Source of the DNA: Candidatus Woesearchaeota archaeon
GTDB taxonomy: Archaea; Nanobdellota; Nanobdellia; Woesearchaeales; WJKR01
Direction: 5' to 3'
Assembly: GCA_014729015.1 (NCBI GenBank)
Contig: WJKR01000025.1
Coordinates: forward strand, 1-32,416
Length of the DNA stretch: 32,416 nt
Shown here in pieces: positions 1 to 8,735 of this stretch. The translations under genes and the position numbers were made by a program. Positions within the stretch are counted from its first letter, which is position 1. Each line of letters opens with the position of its first letter. The notes under the pieces are model-generated. The model saw nothing but the letters and a program-made list of their open reading frames with translations, was not told where the DNA came from and ran no database searches.

Positions 1-2
1 CC

Positions 3-440
3 TTAGGGGCGATCTACACGTTCATCCTCTTTGCTGTCATCCTCTACCTGTTCGGGCCGAAAGCATTCTCATTGCCGTTCGGTATATTCGTCATCCTCTC
101 CGCCATCGTAGCGTACCCCATCAAATGGTTGTTCCCGACGCCGCGACCGGACCACAAAGAGAAACCGTTGCCGAAGAAGATAACCCTTTGGAACTACTGG
201 CGCGTCATCGACCACGGCGCCTTCCCCAGCGCACACGCCATGAGGACCGCAGGACTAGCGACACTCTCATTATTTTTCTCATCGCGAACATTACACGTAA
301 TCTTACTAGCATTATTCTTCATTATCTGCTGGTCACGAATACACCACAGAAGGCATTACCCGAAGGATGTCATCGGCGGAGCGCTGATGGGAATAATCAT
401 CATGGTGCTCTCCTGGTACCTCGCGCAATGCATGCACTAA
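3..440 (+). CDS. PAP2-superfamily membrane phosphatase (5' end outside window)
   Basis: Frame open from base 3 through ORF 72..440; PRP, PSAHAMR and RIHHRRHYPKDVIGG motifs typical of PAP2; hydrophobic segments. Confidence 0.75.
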   Translation, partial: LGAIYTFILFAVILYLFGPKAFSLPFGIFVILSAIVAYPIKWLFPTPRPDHKEKPLPKKITLWNYWRVIDHGAFPSAHAMRTAGLATLSLFFSSRTLHVILLALFFIICWSRIHHRRHYPKDVIGGALMGIIIMVLSWYLAQCMH

Positions 441-533
441 AGAAATATTTCCAAAAAAATTGAATTACCAACGAAATTCTTACCTCAAACCAATTAAAAA
501 ATCCTGTTTTCTCATCCACCCGGTGATACAACA

Positions 534-716
534 ATGGGATTAACCAACAAGAAAGAAGAACAACTCAAGAAGATGCCAAAGATAGAAACTAAACTGAGCA
601 AGAGTAATGATGGAAAGTTTGTCATACACCAAACCATTATTACGCATGTTCGACCAGTGACGTACTATCAAGCAGTGCTTGAGAACAATGAAGAAGTGGC
701 TGAGGAATCAGCCTAA
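534..716 (+). CDS. small hypothetical protein (60 aa)
   Basis: ORF 534..716, charged 60-aa product; no family recognised. Confidence 0.5.
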   Translation: MGLTNKKEEQLKKMPKIETKLSKSNDGKFVIHQTIITHVRPVTYYQAVLENNEEVAEESA

Positions 717-761
717 TTCTTTATTTCTTTTGCATAATTCTTTTAAACTACTTTTTTTTCT

Positions 762-1271
762 CAATCCGAACGTCATAAGGCCAGAATTCTTCAGGCTTCA
801 ACGTCTGAAGTATACGGTGATCCTGAGGTACACCCTCAAAAGGAAGAGTATAGGGGGAGTGTTAACACTATTGGTCTTCGTGCGTGTTATGATGAGGGGA
901 AGCGTTGTGCAGAAACACTCATGTTTGACTATCACCGGAAGAATGGTGTGGACATAAGAGTTGTGAGAATTTTCAGCACGTATGGTCCTAGAATGGCTGC
1001 TGATGACGGGCGTGTTGTTTCTAATTTTATCATACAAGCTCTTGATGGTGATGATATCACTATCTTTGGTGATGGTTCCCAAACAAGGAGTTTTTGCTAT
1101 GTTGATGATTTGTTGAATGCTATGGTATCTTTCATGAACACGCTAAACTGCACAGGTCCTTTGAATATTGGCAATCCTACTGAATTCACTATTAAAGAGC
1201 TAGCACAAGAGGTTATTTCTTTGACAAGTTCTACCTCTAAATTAGTTTATTTCTTTGTACTAAAGATTTAA
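762..1271 (+). pseudogene. fragment of UDP-glucuronate decarboxylase-like NAD-dependent epimerase
   Basis: Continuous frame upstream of ORF 921..1271 reads [77 protein letters not shown]...[16 protein letters not shown]-terminal Rossmann GxxGFIGSxL region and C-terminus are missing. Confidence 0.75.
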
Positions 1272-1280
1272 AAAAAAGGA

Positions 1281-1393
1281 GGACAGCTTTCCGGTTTTCC
1301 CACACATAAGTGCAGTACCAGCCGAAACGTGGGCATGCTTAACTATCCGTGTTCGAAATGGGAACGGGTGGAACCACGCCGCTTTGACCGTCC
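1281..1393 (-). rRNA. 5S ribosomal RNA (approximate ends)
   Basis: Reverse complement reads GGACGGTCAAAGCGGCGTGGTTCCACCCGTTCCCATTTCGAACACGGATAGTTAAGCATGCCCACGTTTCGGCTGGTACTGC...; terminal GGACGGT/AGCTGTCC ends pair. Confidence 0.9.
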
Positions 1394-1415
1394 ACTGTTG
1401 GGAAACACGATTTCA

Positions 1416-1423
1416 TTTATAAA
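1416..1423 (-). promoter_or_regulatory. TATA box of 5S rRNA
   Basis: TTTATAAA centred about 27 nt upstream of the predicted 5S 5' end. Confidence 0.55.
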
Positions 1424-1436
1424 GTTAATGGTGAGT

Positions 1437-2420
1437 CTATTTTAATAGATTTGTGCTCGAGAAGCCTTCTATCCTTGGTATTAGGTATATTTTACCACCA
1501 TATTTCTTGACAGTTGTTGCTTCTATGCAGTTCTCTCCGTACTCAGCGCCGTTGGCATGTATATCTGGTTTTATATCTTCTACTATCTTCCTTGGGTCTG
1601 GCTCTGCAAAGCTGGTGATAAGATCGACTGCTGTGTACATGCTCAGCATACGTTGCCGTGCTTGTAGCGTGTTAACAGGTCTGTTTTTTCCTTTGTTCTT
1701 TCTGATGCTTTCATCCTCATTAAGTGCAACGATAAGCACATCCCCTTGTTTTTTTGCTTGTGAGAGAATGTAATCATGGCCTTCATGGAGGAGATCGAAG
1801 GCGCCGTTGAGCGTTACAATTTTTTTGCCTGCTGCTTTGAGCTCTGCTACTCGGTTTTTGATGGTTGTTCGTGATACTATTTTTTCTTCTTTAGCCTTAG
1901 CTACAAACGTCGCTGCTTGCAGGAGATCAGACGTGATGTACGCTGGACCTGCGGTTTTTACCTTTTGTAGTGTTACTTTTCCTTGTTCTGTGAGAAGGTG
2001 AATTGCTTTACATCCTATGTTGTTTGCTAGTTTTGTGTCCGATGGTTTGTCACCAATAATCCATGATTGTGTAAGGTCGATGTTATATTCTCTGGCAGCT
2101 TTTTGTGCGAGTGCAGTTTTTGGTTTTCTACATTTGCACACTTCTTCTGGTGAATGTGGGCAATGATATACTTTTTGTATGTTAACTTGTGATTGTTGTA
2201 GTGTATTAGTAAGGTGCTTATTGAACTGGTGCATTTGTTCTTCTGTGTAATATCCTCTTCCTATACCTGACTGGTTGGTAATAATGATTAATTCGAAGTT
2301 TTCTAGAATTTGCAGTCCTTCAATGACTTTGTGGTGAAGGGAGAACTCATCGACTTTGTAAGTGTAGCCACCATCTTTATTGAGTGTGCCATCTCTGTCA
2401 AGAAAGATTGCTGGATTCAT
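1437..2420 (-). CDS. bifunctional D-glycero-D-manno-heptose-1,7-bisphosphate 7-phosphatase (GmhB, HAD) / heptose-1-phosphate adenylyltransferase (HldE C-terminal, RfaE2-like)
   Basis: N-term MNPAIFLDRDGTLNKDGGY, ITNQSGIGRGYYTEEQM, CPHSPEEVCKCRKPK; C-term VTLNGAFDLLHEGHDYILSQAKKQGDVLIVALNEDESIRKNKGKNRPVN... Confidence 0.88.
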   Translation of the reverse strand: MNPAIFLDRDGTLNKDGGYTYKVDEFSLHHKVIEGLQILENFELIIITNQSGIGRGYYTEEQMHQFNKHLTNTLQQSQVNIQKVYHCPHSPEEVCKCRKPKTALAQKAAREYNIDLTQSWIIGDKPSDTKLANNIGCKAIHLLTEQGKVTLQKVKTAGPAYITSDLLQAATFVAKAKEEKIVSRTTIKNRVAELKAAGKKIVTLNGAFDLLHEGHDYILSQAKKQGDVLIVALNEDESIRKNKGKNRPVNTLQARQRMLSMYTAVDLITSFAEPDPRKIVEDIKPDIHANGAEYGENCIEATTVKKYGGKIYLIPRIEGFSSTNLLK

Positions 2421-3307
2421 TTTAGCTGTGGTAAATAATCTTTAATACCATCGATAAGCGAGTATTCTGCCTCAAACTTAAGGTGTTTTTTGGCTCGAGT
2501 AGTGTCTGCTTCTGTGTGGTGCTGGTATGTTTTCATATCGTAAGGGCTATCGATATATTCTGGTTGAAGATTTGTTCCAAGAGCTTTATTAATAGCAGCT
2601 ATTAGTTCGTTAAAACTTGTGCCGATACCTGTGCCTACGTTGTAGACTCCACTTTTTGCATCAAGTGCTTTTATGGTTGCTTTAACGACATCTTTGACAT
2701 AAATATGATCTCTTTTGTGTTCGCCGTGCTTGAACAATTTTGGTCTTTTACCTTGTCGCATCTGTTTTATGAGGTGGTATATCATCGATGCGGGTCTTCC
2801 TTTGTGTGTTTCTCCTGGTCCGAAGACATTGAAATACCGTAGACCAACGACCTGTAGGTCATCGTAGTGGTGGCTTGCCATCTCGTCTATGATGAGCTTT
2901 GATTCAGCGTATGCGGTGGTAATCTCTTTTGCTTGGTCTTCTTTTTGTGGTGCCGGACCGTTGCCGTATAAGCCTGCTGTTGACGCGTAGACAAGTTTTG
3001 CTTTTTTCTCTTTGGCAAGCTCCAGTATGTTTTGAAATCCTTTGACGTTGGCTTCGAGGAGTCTGGCATCCTCTTCGTAGCGTGGGTCTGTGATTGCTGC
3101 TATATGGAAGATTGCATCTATGTTTCCTTCAACAGTGAATGGTTTGCTGACGTCTTGCTCGATTGTTACCCCTTTGCATGTTTCGAGGTTGTCTTTGTGT
3201 CCGCTAGAGAAATCGTCGATAACAATGGTTTCGTGGTTTTGTCGTTCAAGTTCTTTCACAAGGTTGCTGCCGATAAACCCTGCTCCACCCGTAATGACGC
3301 ATTTCAT
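2417..3307 (-). CDS. NAD-dependent epimerase, HldD-like (ADP-glyceromanno-heptose 6-epimerase family)
   Basis: MKCVITGGAGFIGSNLVKEL; RYFNVFGPGETHKGRPASMIYHLIKQMRQGKRPKLFKHGEHKRDHIYVKDV; internal ATG at 3307 preferred over ORF start 3379. Confidence 0.75.
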   Translation of the reverse strand: MKCVITGGAGFIGSNLVKELERQNHETIVIDDFSSGHKDNLETCKGVTIEQDVSKPFTVEGNIDAIFHIAAITDPRYEEDARLLEANVKGFQNILELAKEKKAKLVYASTAGLYGNGPAPQKEDQAKEITTAYAESKLIIDEMASHHYDDLQVVGLRYFNVFGPGETHKGRPASMIYHLIKQMRQGKRPKLFKHGEHKRDHIYVKDVVKATIKALDAKSGVYNVGTGIGTSFNELIAAINKALGTNLQPEYIDSPYDMKTYQHHTEADTTRAKKHLKFEAEYSLIDGIKDYLPQLK

Positions 3308-3338
3308 GTTATTATTAATGGTGCTTTTTTTATATGCA

Positions 3339-4016
3339 TTATGCATCGAGGTTCTGTTCGAAGGTTTGTGCTTTGACAAGATCCCTGCCTTTTCGACGCT
3401 TAAATTGGACGAGTCCTTGTAACTCTAGCTCATCCATATATCTATAGAATGATGCTTTTGAGCAGTATTTTTTCTGATCAACAACTACATCTCGTAAACT
3501 GATCTTTGTGAGATCTCCTTTGGCTACTTCGCTAAGAATTTGTTGTTTGATGATGTCTTTACGATTCCGCTCATAATTTTTGAGCAGGTCTTCTTTGAGT
3601 TTATCTGCAACTAGTTTCTGACTTTTTATGATTGGTTCTGGTTGTTGTATATTTTGTTCTTCTCTAACAGGTATTTCTTCAATTTTTTGCTCAGTCTCAG
3701 GCTGAGACTGGGTTGAGAAAACGCTTGATTCTTTTGTATTTAACTCTTTCAAGGCTTTTCCGACACCTTCGGCAACTGCTTCTTTGAGAATGAGTCTCAG
3801 CGTCTCAGGGTTGAGAATGGGTTGAGACTCGGATGATTTTCGCTCTTCTTCGAAAGAACGTCGGACATTTTCTTCTTTTTGCAACTGCTCCCTTACCCTC
3901 TGCAATTCTTCCTCGAACAAAGAAAACTTCGCGTTGAGCTCTGAGATGTCCTTTTTCACTTCCTGGAAGCTCTTTCTGATTCGCTTCCGATCGTTCCCCA
4001 ACAAATCCAATCTCAT
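3339..4016 (-). CDS. coiled-coil protein with C-terminal winged-helix-like domain, putative transcriptional regulator
   Basis: Charged helical N-terminal half; C-term ISLRDVVVDQKKYCSKASFYRYMDELELQGLVQFKRRKGRDLV resembles wHTH. Confidence 0.65.
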   Translation of the reverse strand: MRLDLLGNDRKRIRKSFQEVKKDISELNAKFSLFEEELQRVREQLQKEENVRRSFEEERKSSESQPILNPETLRLILKEAVAEGVGKALKELNTKESSVFSTQSQPETEQKIEEIPVREEQNIQQPEPIIKSQKLVADKLKEDLLKNYERNRKDIIKQQILSEVAKGDLTKISLRDVVVDQKKYCSKASFYRYMDELELQGLVQFKRRKGRDLVKAQTFEQNLDA

Positions 4017-4059
4017 GCACGAAGAGGAATAATCCTCGGTATTTAATCCTTTCTCACGC

Positions 4060-4073
4060 TGAGACTGGTCTCA
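4060..4073. promoter_or_regulatory. palindromic candidate operator TGAGAC-TG-GTCTCA
   Basis: Perfect 6+2+6 inverted repeat near the expected TSS of the minus-strand gene 3339..4016 (TTTATAAA at 4088..4095). Confidence 0.45.
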
Positions 4074-4193
4074 AAAAAACACGTTTGTTTATAAATGAAA
4101 TTCTCAATTAAGACTTTTCCATGTGCAAAAAGGCTGAGACTGAGCTGAGAATGTCTTTTTTTCCCTCATCACAAGCAACTCTCTTTCAGAACG

Positions 4194-4202
4194 CTTATAA
4201 AT
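4194..4202 (+). promoter_or_regulatory. TATA box of sulfation operon
   Basis: CTTATAAAT about 27 nt before the cysQ ATG at 4224, consistent with a leaderless transcript. Confidence 0.55.
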
Positions 4203-4223
4203 GGTGTTTTTTTCTCTAGGCAC

Positions 4224-5021
4224 ATGGAATTAGGGAAAGAAGCATCAATCGCACAAGAACTCGCACTCCAGGCAGCGGCTATCATCATGGGCTTTTACCA
4301 ACAAGATATGTCCGTAGCTGAGAAGGAAGATAAGAGCCCTATTACCGAAGCGGACCTTGCGGCGAACAAGCACATACTCAAAGGACTCAAGGAATTATTC
4401 CCAGATGATGCCATCCTCTCAGAAGAAGCGGCTGACGACAAGGCAAGGCTCGACAAGAGCCGGGTGTGGACAGTCGATCCTCTGGATGGCACCAAGGAGT
4501 TCATCAAGCGGAACGGCGAGTTCACCGTCAACATAGCCCTAGCTATCGATGGTGTGCCGGTCGTCGGGGTGGTGTGCTTACCGGCGAAGGACGAGTTCTA
4601 CGCGACTGATGGGGAGGATGTGTTCGTCATCAAGGATAGTGAACGCTTGCCCATCAAAGTCTCCGACAAGGATGACTTTCGGGAGATGACGCTGATGAAG
4701 AGCCGCTCGCACGCCTCAGAAGCACTCATAGCCATCGCCAAGAGGGCAGGCTTCAAGGATGAGAAACCTGCTGGCAGCGCCCTCAAAGGGTGCCTCGTCG
4801 CCTCAGGAGACGCGGACGTCTATATCAGGATGGGGAACACGCATGAATGGGATATCTGCGCGTTGGACGCAGTCATCAGGGCTGCAGGGGGCGTCGTGAC
4901 CGACCTGGAAGGCAATCCTTTAAAATACAACAAGGATGACACCCTCGTCAGGGGGTTCGTGGCTTCTAATGGTAAGAAGCACGAAGCATTGGTGGGGTTA
5001 ATACAAGATGGACAGGCTTGA
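4224..5021 (+). CDS. cysQ: 3'(2'),5'-bisphosphate nucleotidase (CysQ, inositol monophosphatase superfamily)
   Basis: [62 protein letters not shown] motifs. Confidence 0.92.
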   Translation: MELGKEASIAQELALQAAAIIMGFYQQDMSVAEKEDKSPITEADLAANKHILKGLKELFPDDAILSEEAADDKARLDKSRVWTVDPLDGTKEFIKRNGEFTVNIALAIDGVPVVGVVCLPAKDEFYATDGEDVFVIKDSERLPIKVSDKDDFREMTLMKSRSHASEALIAIAKRAGFKDEKPAGSALKGCLVASGDADVYIRMGNTHEWDICALDAVIRAAGGVVTDLEGNPLKYNKDDTLVRGFVASNGKKHEALVGLIQDGQA

Positions 5022-5886
5022 AGCATTGGAGGCGCAAAGCGTCTACATATTGAGGGAGGCGTATGCCAAGTTCAAGAGCCTCGTCATGCTCTGGAGCATC
5101 GGGAAAGACAGTACGGTCATGCTCTGGATGGCGAGGAAGGCTTTCGGTGGCCACGTGCCTTTTCCTTTGGTGCATATCGATACGGGCTACAAGATACCAG
5201 AAATGATCAAGTATCGTGACAAGCTCGCCATAGAACTCGGCCTGAACATGGTCATCGGCCAGAACAAGCAAGCACTCAGAGAAAAAAACACCTTCCCCGA
5301 CGGCAAGCTCAACAGGATAGAGTGCTGCAAAGCACTCAAAACAACAGCGCTCAGAAACACGCTCTCAGGGGAATGGCCTCGGTACCGATTGGATCACCAC
5401 AAAAAGAAATACGTGCTCGACGAGGACAAAGAGCCGTACACAGGTGTCATCGTTGGCGTACGAGCAGACGAGGAAGGCACCAGAAGCAAAGAACGCTACT
5501 TCTCACCAAGAGACAAGAACAACGACTGGGACGTCGCAGACCAACCCCCAGAACTCTGGAACCAATTCAAGACCGACTTCGCGCCGAACACCCACCTCAG
5601 GATACACCCCTTACTCGATTGGACTGAGCTGGACATCTGGCTGTACATCCAGAAAGAGAATATACCTGTCACTTCACTGTACCTCGCAAAGAATGGGAAA
5701 CGCTATCGATCACTAGGCTGCTATCCCTGCACCAAACCAGTCGACTCAAACGCAGATACTATCGCAAAGATCGTTGAAGAACTCAGAAGTGGAAAGTTCT
5801 CTAACATCGCTGAACGATCAGGAAGAGATCAAGACAAAGAAGACGGTGGAGGACTCGAGACCTTACGCTTGGATGGATACATGTAA
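5008..5886 (+). CDS. cysD: sulfate adenylyltransferase subunit 2 (CysD)
   Basis: [19 protein letters not shown]-loop, [43 protein letters not shown]. Confidence 0.94.
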   Translation: MDRLEALEAQSVYILREAYAKFKSLVMLWSIGKDSTVMLWMARKAFGGHVPFPLVHIDTGYKIPEMIKYRDKLAIELGLNMVIGQNKQALREKNTFPDGKLNRIECCKALKTTALRNTLSGEWPRYRLDHHKKKYVLDEDKEPYTGVIVGVRADEEGTRSKERYFSPRDKNNDWDVADQPPELWNQFKTDFAPNTHLRIHPLLDWTELDIWLYIQKENIPVTSLYLAKNGKRYRSLGCYPCTKPVDSNADTIAKIVEELRSGKFSNIAERSGRDQDKEDGGGLETLRLDGYM

Positions 5887-5887
5887 A

Positions 5888-6106
5888 ATGAGAAAAGAGA
5901 CGCACGCAAGAACACTCATAAAAAGTATTACCTGGAGGATTATCGCGACGATGGCTACCATCATTATCGTGTATCTTCTCACAGATAACTTTGGTATAGC
6001 AACAGCAGCAGGACTCGTCGAAGTAGTCACGAAACTCATCATCTACTACTTGCATGAAAGGGCATGGATACATGTCCCTTGGGGCATAAAGAAAAATGCG
6101 CGCTGA
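5888..6106 (+). CDS. DUF2061-like small membrane protein
   Basis: [66 protein letters not shown]; internal ATG at 5888 preferred, directly after cysD stop. Confidence 0.8.
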   Translation: MRKETHARTLIKSITWRIIATMATIIIVYLLTDNFGIATAAGLVEVVTKLIIYYLHERAWIHVPWGIKKNAR

Positions 6107-7883
6107 AAAAGAACAGATGAACATCGTACTCGTAGGTCATGTCGACCACGGTAAAAGCACAGTCGTCGGTAGATTGCTCGCTGACACCGACTCATTACCA
6201 AAAGGAAAACTCCAACAAGTCAAAGACTACTGCAAGAACAACGCAAAAACATTCGAATACGCGTTCCTCCTAGACGCATTGAAAGCCGAACAATCACAAG
6301 GCGTCACCATTGACAGCGCGAGATGCTTCTTCAAGTCAAAAAAACGGGAATACATCATCATCGACGCCCCAGGACACATAGAATTCCTCAAGAACATGAT
6401 CTCAGGAGCGGCACGAGCAGAAGCAGCAATTTTAGTCATCGACGCACAAGAAGGCATACAAGAAAACAGCAAGCGGCACGCGTACATGCTCTCCCTCCTC
6501 GGCATCAGGCAGGTGTTGGTGGCCGTGAACAAGATGGACCTCGTTGACTACTCGCAGGAGCGGTTCGACAAGGTCAAACAGGATTTCACCGGGTTCCTCG
6601 AGGGCATCGGCATCAAGCCTAGGGATTTCATCCCGGTGTCTGCTCGTGAGGGTGACAACGTCGCCTCCAATTCCAAGAATCTCTCATGGTTCAAGGGCGA
6701 CACCGTCCTGGAGGCGATAGACCATTTCGAGAAAGAGCCGTTGCCTGAGGACAAGGAGTTCCGCATGCCCATCCAGGGGGTGTACAAGTTCACCAACCTC
6801 GGCGACGACCGCCGCATCATCGGGGGGCGCGTCGAGACCGGCACGCTCAAGGCAGGGGACAAAGTGGTGTTCCTGCCTTCCTACAAGACCTCCACGGTCC
6901 AGTCCATAGAGGAGTTCAACGTCTCCGGCAAGAAATCCATCTCAGCCGGCGAGTCGACAGGTTTCACCTTGACTGAGCAGGTCTTCGCCACCCGCGGCGA
7001 TATCGCCTGCAAGGCCTCCGAACCACCTCCCTATGTCGGCCGGCTGTTCAAGGCGAGCATCTTCTGGATGGGCAAGAAGCCCCTGGAGCTGGACAAGGAG
7101 TACAAGCTCAAGCTCACCACCTCCGAGGCTAAGGTGCGCGTCACCGAGATTACGGGTGTCTTGAATTCGTCATCGTTGGAGAGCGCGAAGGCCCCCGAGG
7201 TCAAGCGCCACGAGGTGGCCGACTGCGTCATCGAATCCAAGGTTCCCTTGGCGTTCGACACGTTCAAGGCGATGAAATCTACTGGCCGGTTCGTCCTCGT
7301 GGACGAGTACGAGATCCGCGGCGGCGGCATCATCACCGAGCCCTTGGAGGACGAGGAGTCAGCCACGCGCGAGCAGATTTCGCTTCGCGAGCAGAAGTGG
7401 GACCCTGGCAGCATCGGCTTCAGGGAGCGCTCGTTGAAGTACGGCCAGTTCCCGACGCTCATGCTCATCACCGGGCCTTCCGGGGTGGACAAGAAATCCA
7501 TCGCGAAGCAACTCGAGAGAACGTTGTTCGACCAGGGACGCTCGCCCTACTTCCTCGGCATCGGTAATTTGTTGCGTGGCCTGGATGCGGATATCGACAA
7601 GGAAAGACGACAGGAGCATATCAGGCGTCTCGGCGAAGTCTCTCACTTGCTGTTGGATGCCGGCTTGATCGTCGTGGCGACCGCTAGTGATTTGACTGAG
7701 CCCGAGATAAGGTTGCTGCGGACCATCATCAACCAGGATTTCATCATCACCGCCAACGTCGGAGACTTCACCAATGGTAATGGTGTTATTGACGTCTTCC
7801 TCGACGAGAACGACGGCGTCGAGGCGAACGCGAACAAACTCTTGGGCAAGTTGTCGTCGAACAACAACATCTTCAGCAGGTAG
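6096..7883 (+). CDS. cysN: sulfate adenylyltransferase subunit 1 (CysN) with C-terminal degenerate APS-kinase-like domain
   Basis: [40 protein letters not shown] GTPase motifs; C-term [27 protein letters not shown]...[27 protein letters not shown]. Start may be the internal ATG at 6117. Confidence 0.93.
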   Translation: MRAEKEQMNIVLVGHVDHGKSTVVGRLLADTDSLPKGKLQQVKDYCKNNAKTFEYAFLLDALKAEQSQGVTIDSARCFFKSKKREYIIIDAPGHIEFLKNMISGAARAEAAILVIDAQEGIQENSKRHAYMLSLLGIRQVLVAVNKMDLVDYSQERFDKVKQDFTGFLEGIGIKPRDFIPVSAREGDNVASNSKNLSWFKGDTVLEAIDHFEKEPLPEDKEFRMPIQGVYKFTNLGDDRRIIGGRVETGTLKAGDKVVFLPSYKTSTVQSIEEFNVSGKKSISAGESTGFTLTEQVFATRGDIACKASEPPPYVGRLFKASIFWMGKKPLELDKEYKLKLTTSEAKVRVTEITGVLNSSSLESAKAPEVKRHEVADCVIESKVPLAFDTFKAMKSTGRFVLVDEYEIRGGGIITEPLEDEESATREQISLREQKWDPGSIGFRERSLKYGQFPTLMLITGPSGVDKKSIAKQLERTLFDQGRSPYFLGIGNLLRGLDADIDKERRQEHIRRLGEVSHLLLDAGLIVVATASDLTEPEIRLLRTIINQDFIITANVGDFTNGNGVIDVFLDENDGVEANANKLLGKLSSNNNIFSR

Positions 7884-7889
7884 GGAATC

Positions 7890-8462
7890 ATGGCTGACAA
7901 CATCACCTGGCACCACGGCAAGGTCACGCGGGAAGACCGCGTCAAACTCTTTGGGAAGAAGAACAAGGTGTTCTGGTTCACCGGACTGTCAGGATCGGGG
8001 AAGTCCACCATCGCGGTCGAGTTCGAGAAGCGGCTGCACGAACAGGGACATCCTACATTTATTCTTGATGGGGATAACGTCCGCCACGGCCTGAACAAGA
8101 ACCTCGGCTTCTCTCCCGAGGACCGTGAGGAGAACATCCGACGGGTGGCCGAGGTGGTCAAGCTGTTCTACGACGCTGGTGTGACTGTGTTGGTATGCTT
8201 CATCAGCCCTTATAGGAATGATCGTGAGTACGCGCGGTCATTGATAGGCGATGATTTCGTGGAAGTGTACGTCAAGTGTTCCTTGGAGACGTGCGAGGAG
8301 CGCGATCCTAAGGGCTTGTACAAAAAGGTCCGGAAGGGTGAGATAAGAGGATTCACAGGGGTAGACGCGCCGTATGAGGAGCCGACTTGCCCTGAGGTCA
8401 CAATCGTGAGTGATATTGTTGGTGTGGATGAATCTGTCTCTGCATGTATGGATTTGTTGTGA
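7890..8462 (+). CDS. cysC: adenylylsulfate (APS) kinase
   Basis: FTGLSGSGKSTIA P-loop, LDGDNVRHGLNKNLGFSPEDREENIRRVAEV, FISPYRNDREYAR, GFTGVDAPYEEP. Confidence 0.96.
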   Translation: MADNITWHHGKVTREDRVKLFGKKNKVFWFTGLSGSGKSTIAVEFEKRLHEQGHPTFILDGDNVRHGLNKNLGFSPEDREENIRRVAEVVKLFYDAGVTVLVCFISPYRNDREYARSLIGDDFVEVYVKCSLETCEERDPKGLYKKVRKGEIRGFTGVDAPYEEPTCPEVTIVSDIVGVDESVSACMDLL

Positions 8463-8494
8463 AGAAGTGTATCATGGGTTTTTGGCGATTCATG

Positions 8495-8677
8495 TTAATA
8501 GTACTTGTATTTTTTGAGGTTCTTGTTGAGTGAACGGGCAGTCTTGATATTTTCTTTCCTGTAGAGTTCGGTGATTTTTCTCCTGGTTTTCTTGTCCATT
8601 CTATATTTGCCTGATATTTTCCTCAGCATGAGTTTGTCGTCGAGGAATAGCAGGGTCTTGGTGCATAGTCTTCTCAA
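8495..8677 (-). CDS. C-terminal piece of frameshifted sulfotransferase
   Basis: MRRLCTKTLLFLDDKLMLRKISGKYRMDKKTRRKITELYRKENIKTARSLNKNL; the frame continues upstream to the A9 tract at 8753..8761 where it meets the frame of 8736..9590. Confidence 0.65.
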   Translation of the reverse strand: MRRLCTKTLLFLDDKLMLRKISGKYRMDKKTRRKITELYRKENIKTARSLNKNLKKYKYY

Positions 8678-8735
8678 TTGTTGGTCGAAGAAGTTTTTAT
8701 ATCGGTAGTATTCGGCCTTTTTGAAGTCCCGGTTG

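Noticed and set aside
3308-3379. N-terminal extension of the HldD-like ORF
   Set aside because: MSKHKPSNRTSMHNAYKKSTINNN precedes the canonical Rossmann start MKCVITGGAGFIG and overlaps the regulator gene.
7359-8161. minus-strand ORFs 7359..7916 and 7643..8161
   Set aside because: Antisense to cysN and cysC, which have strong family motifs.
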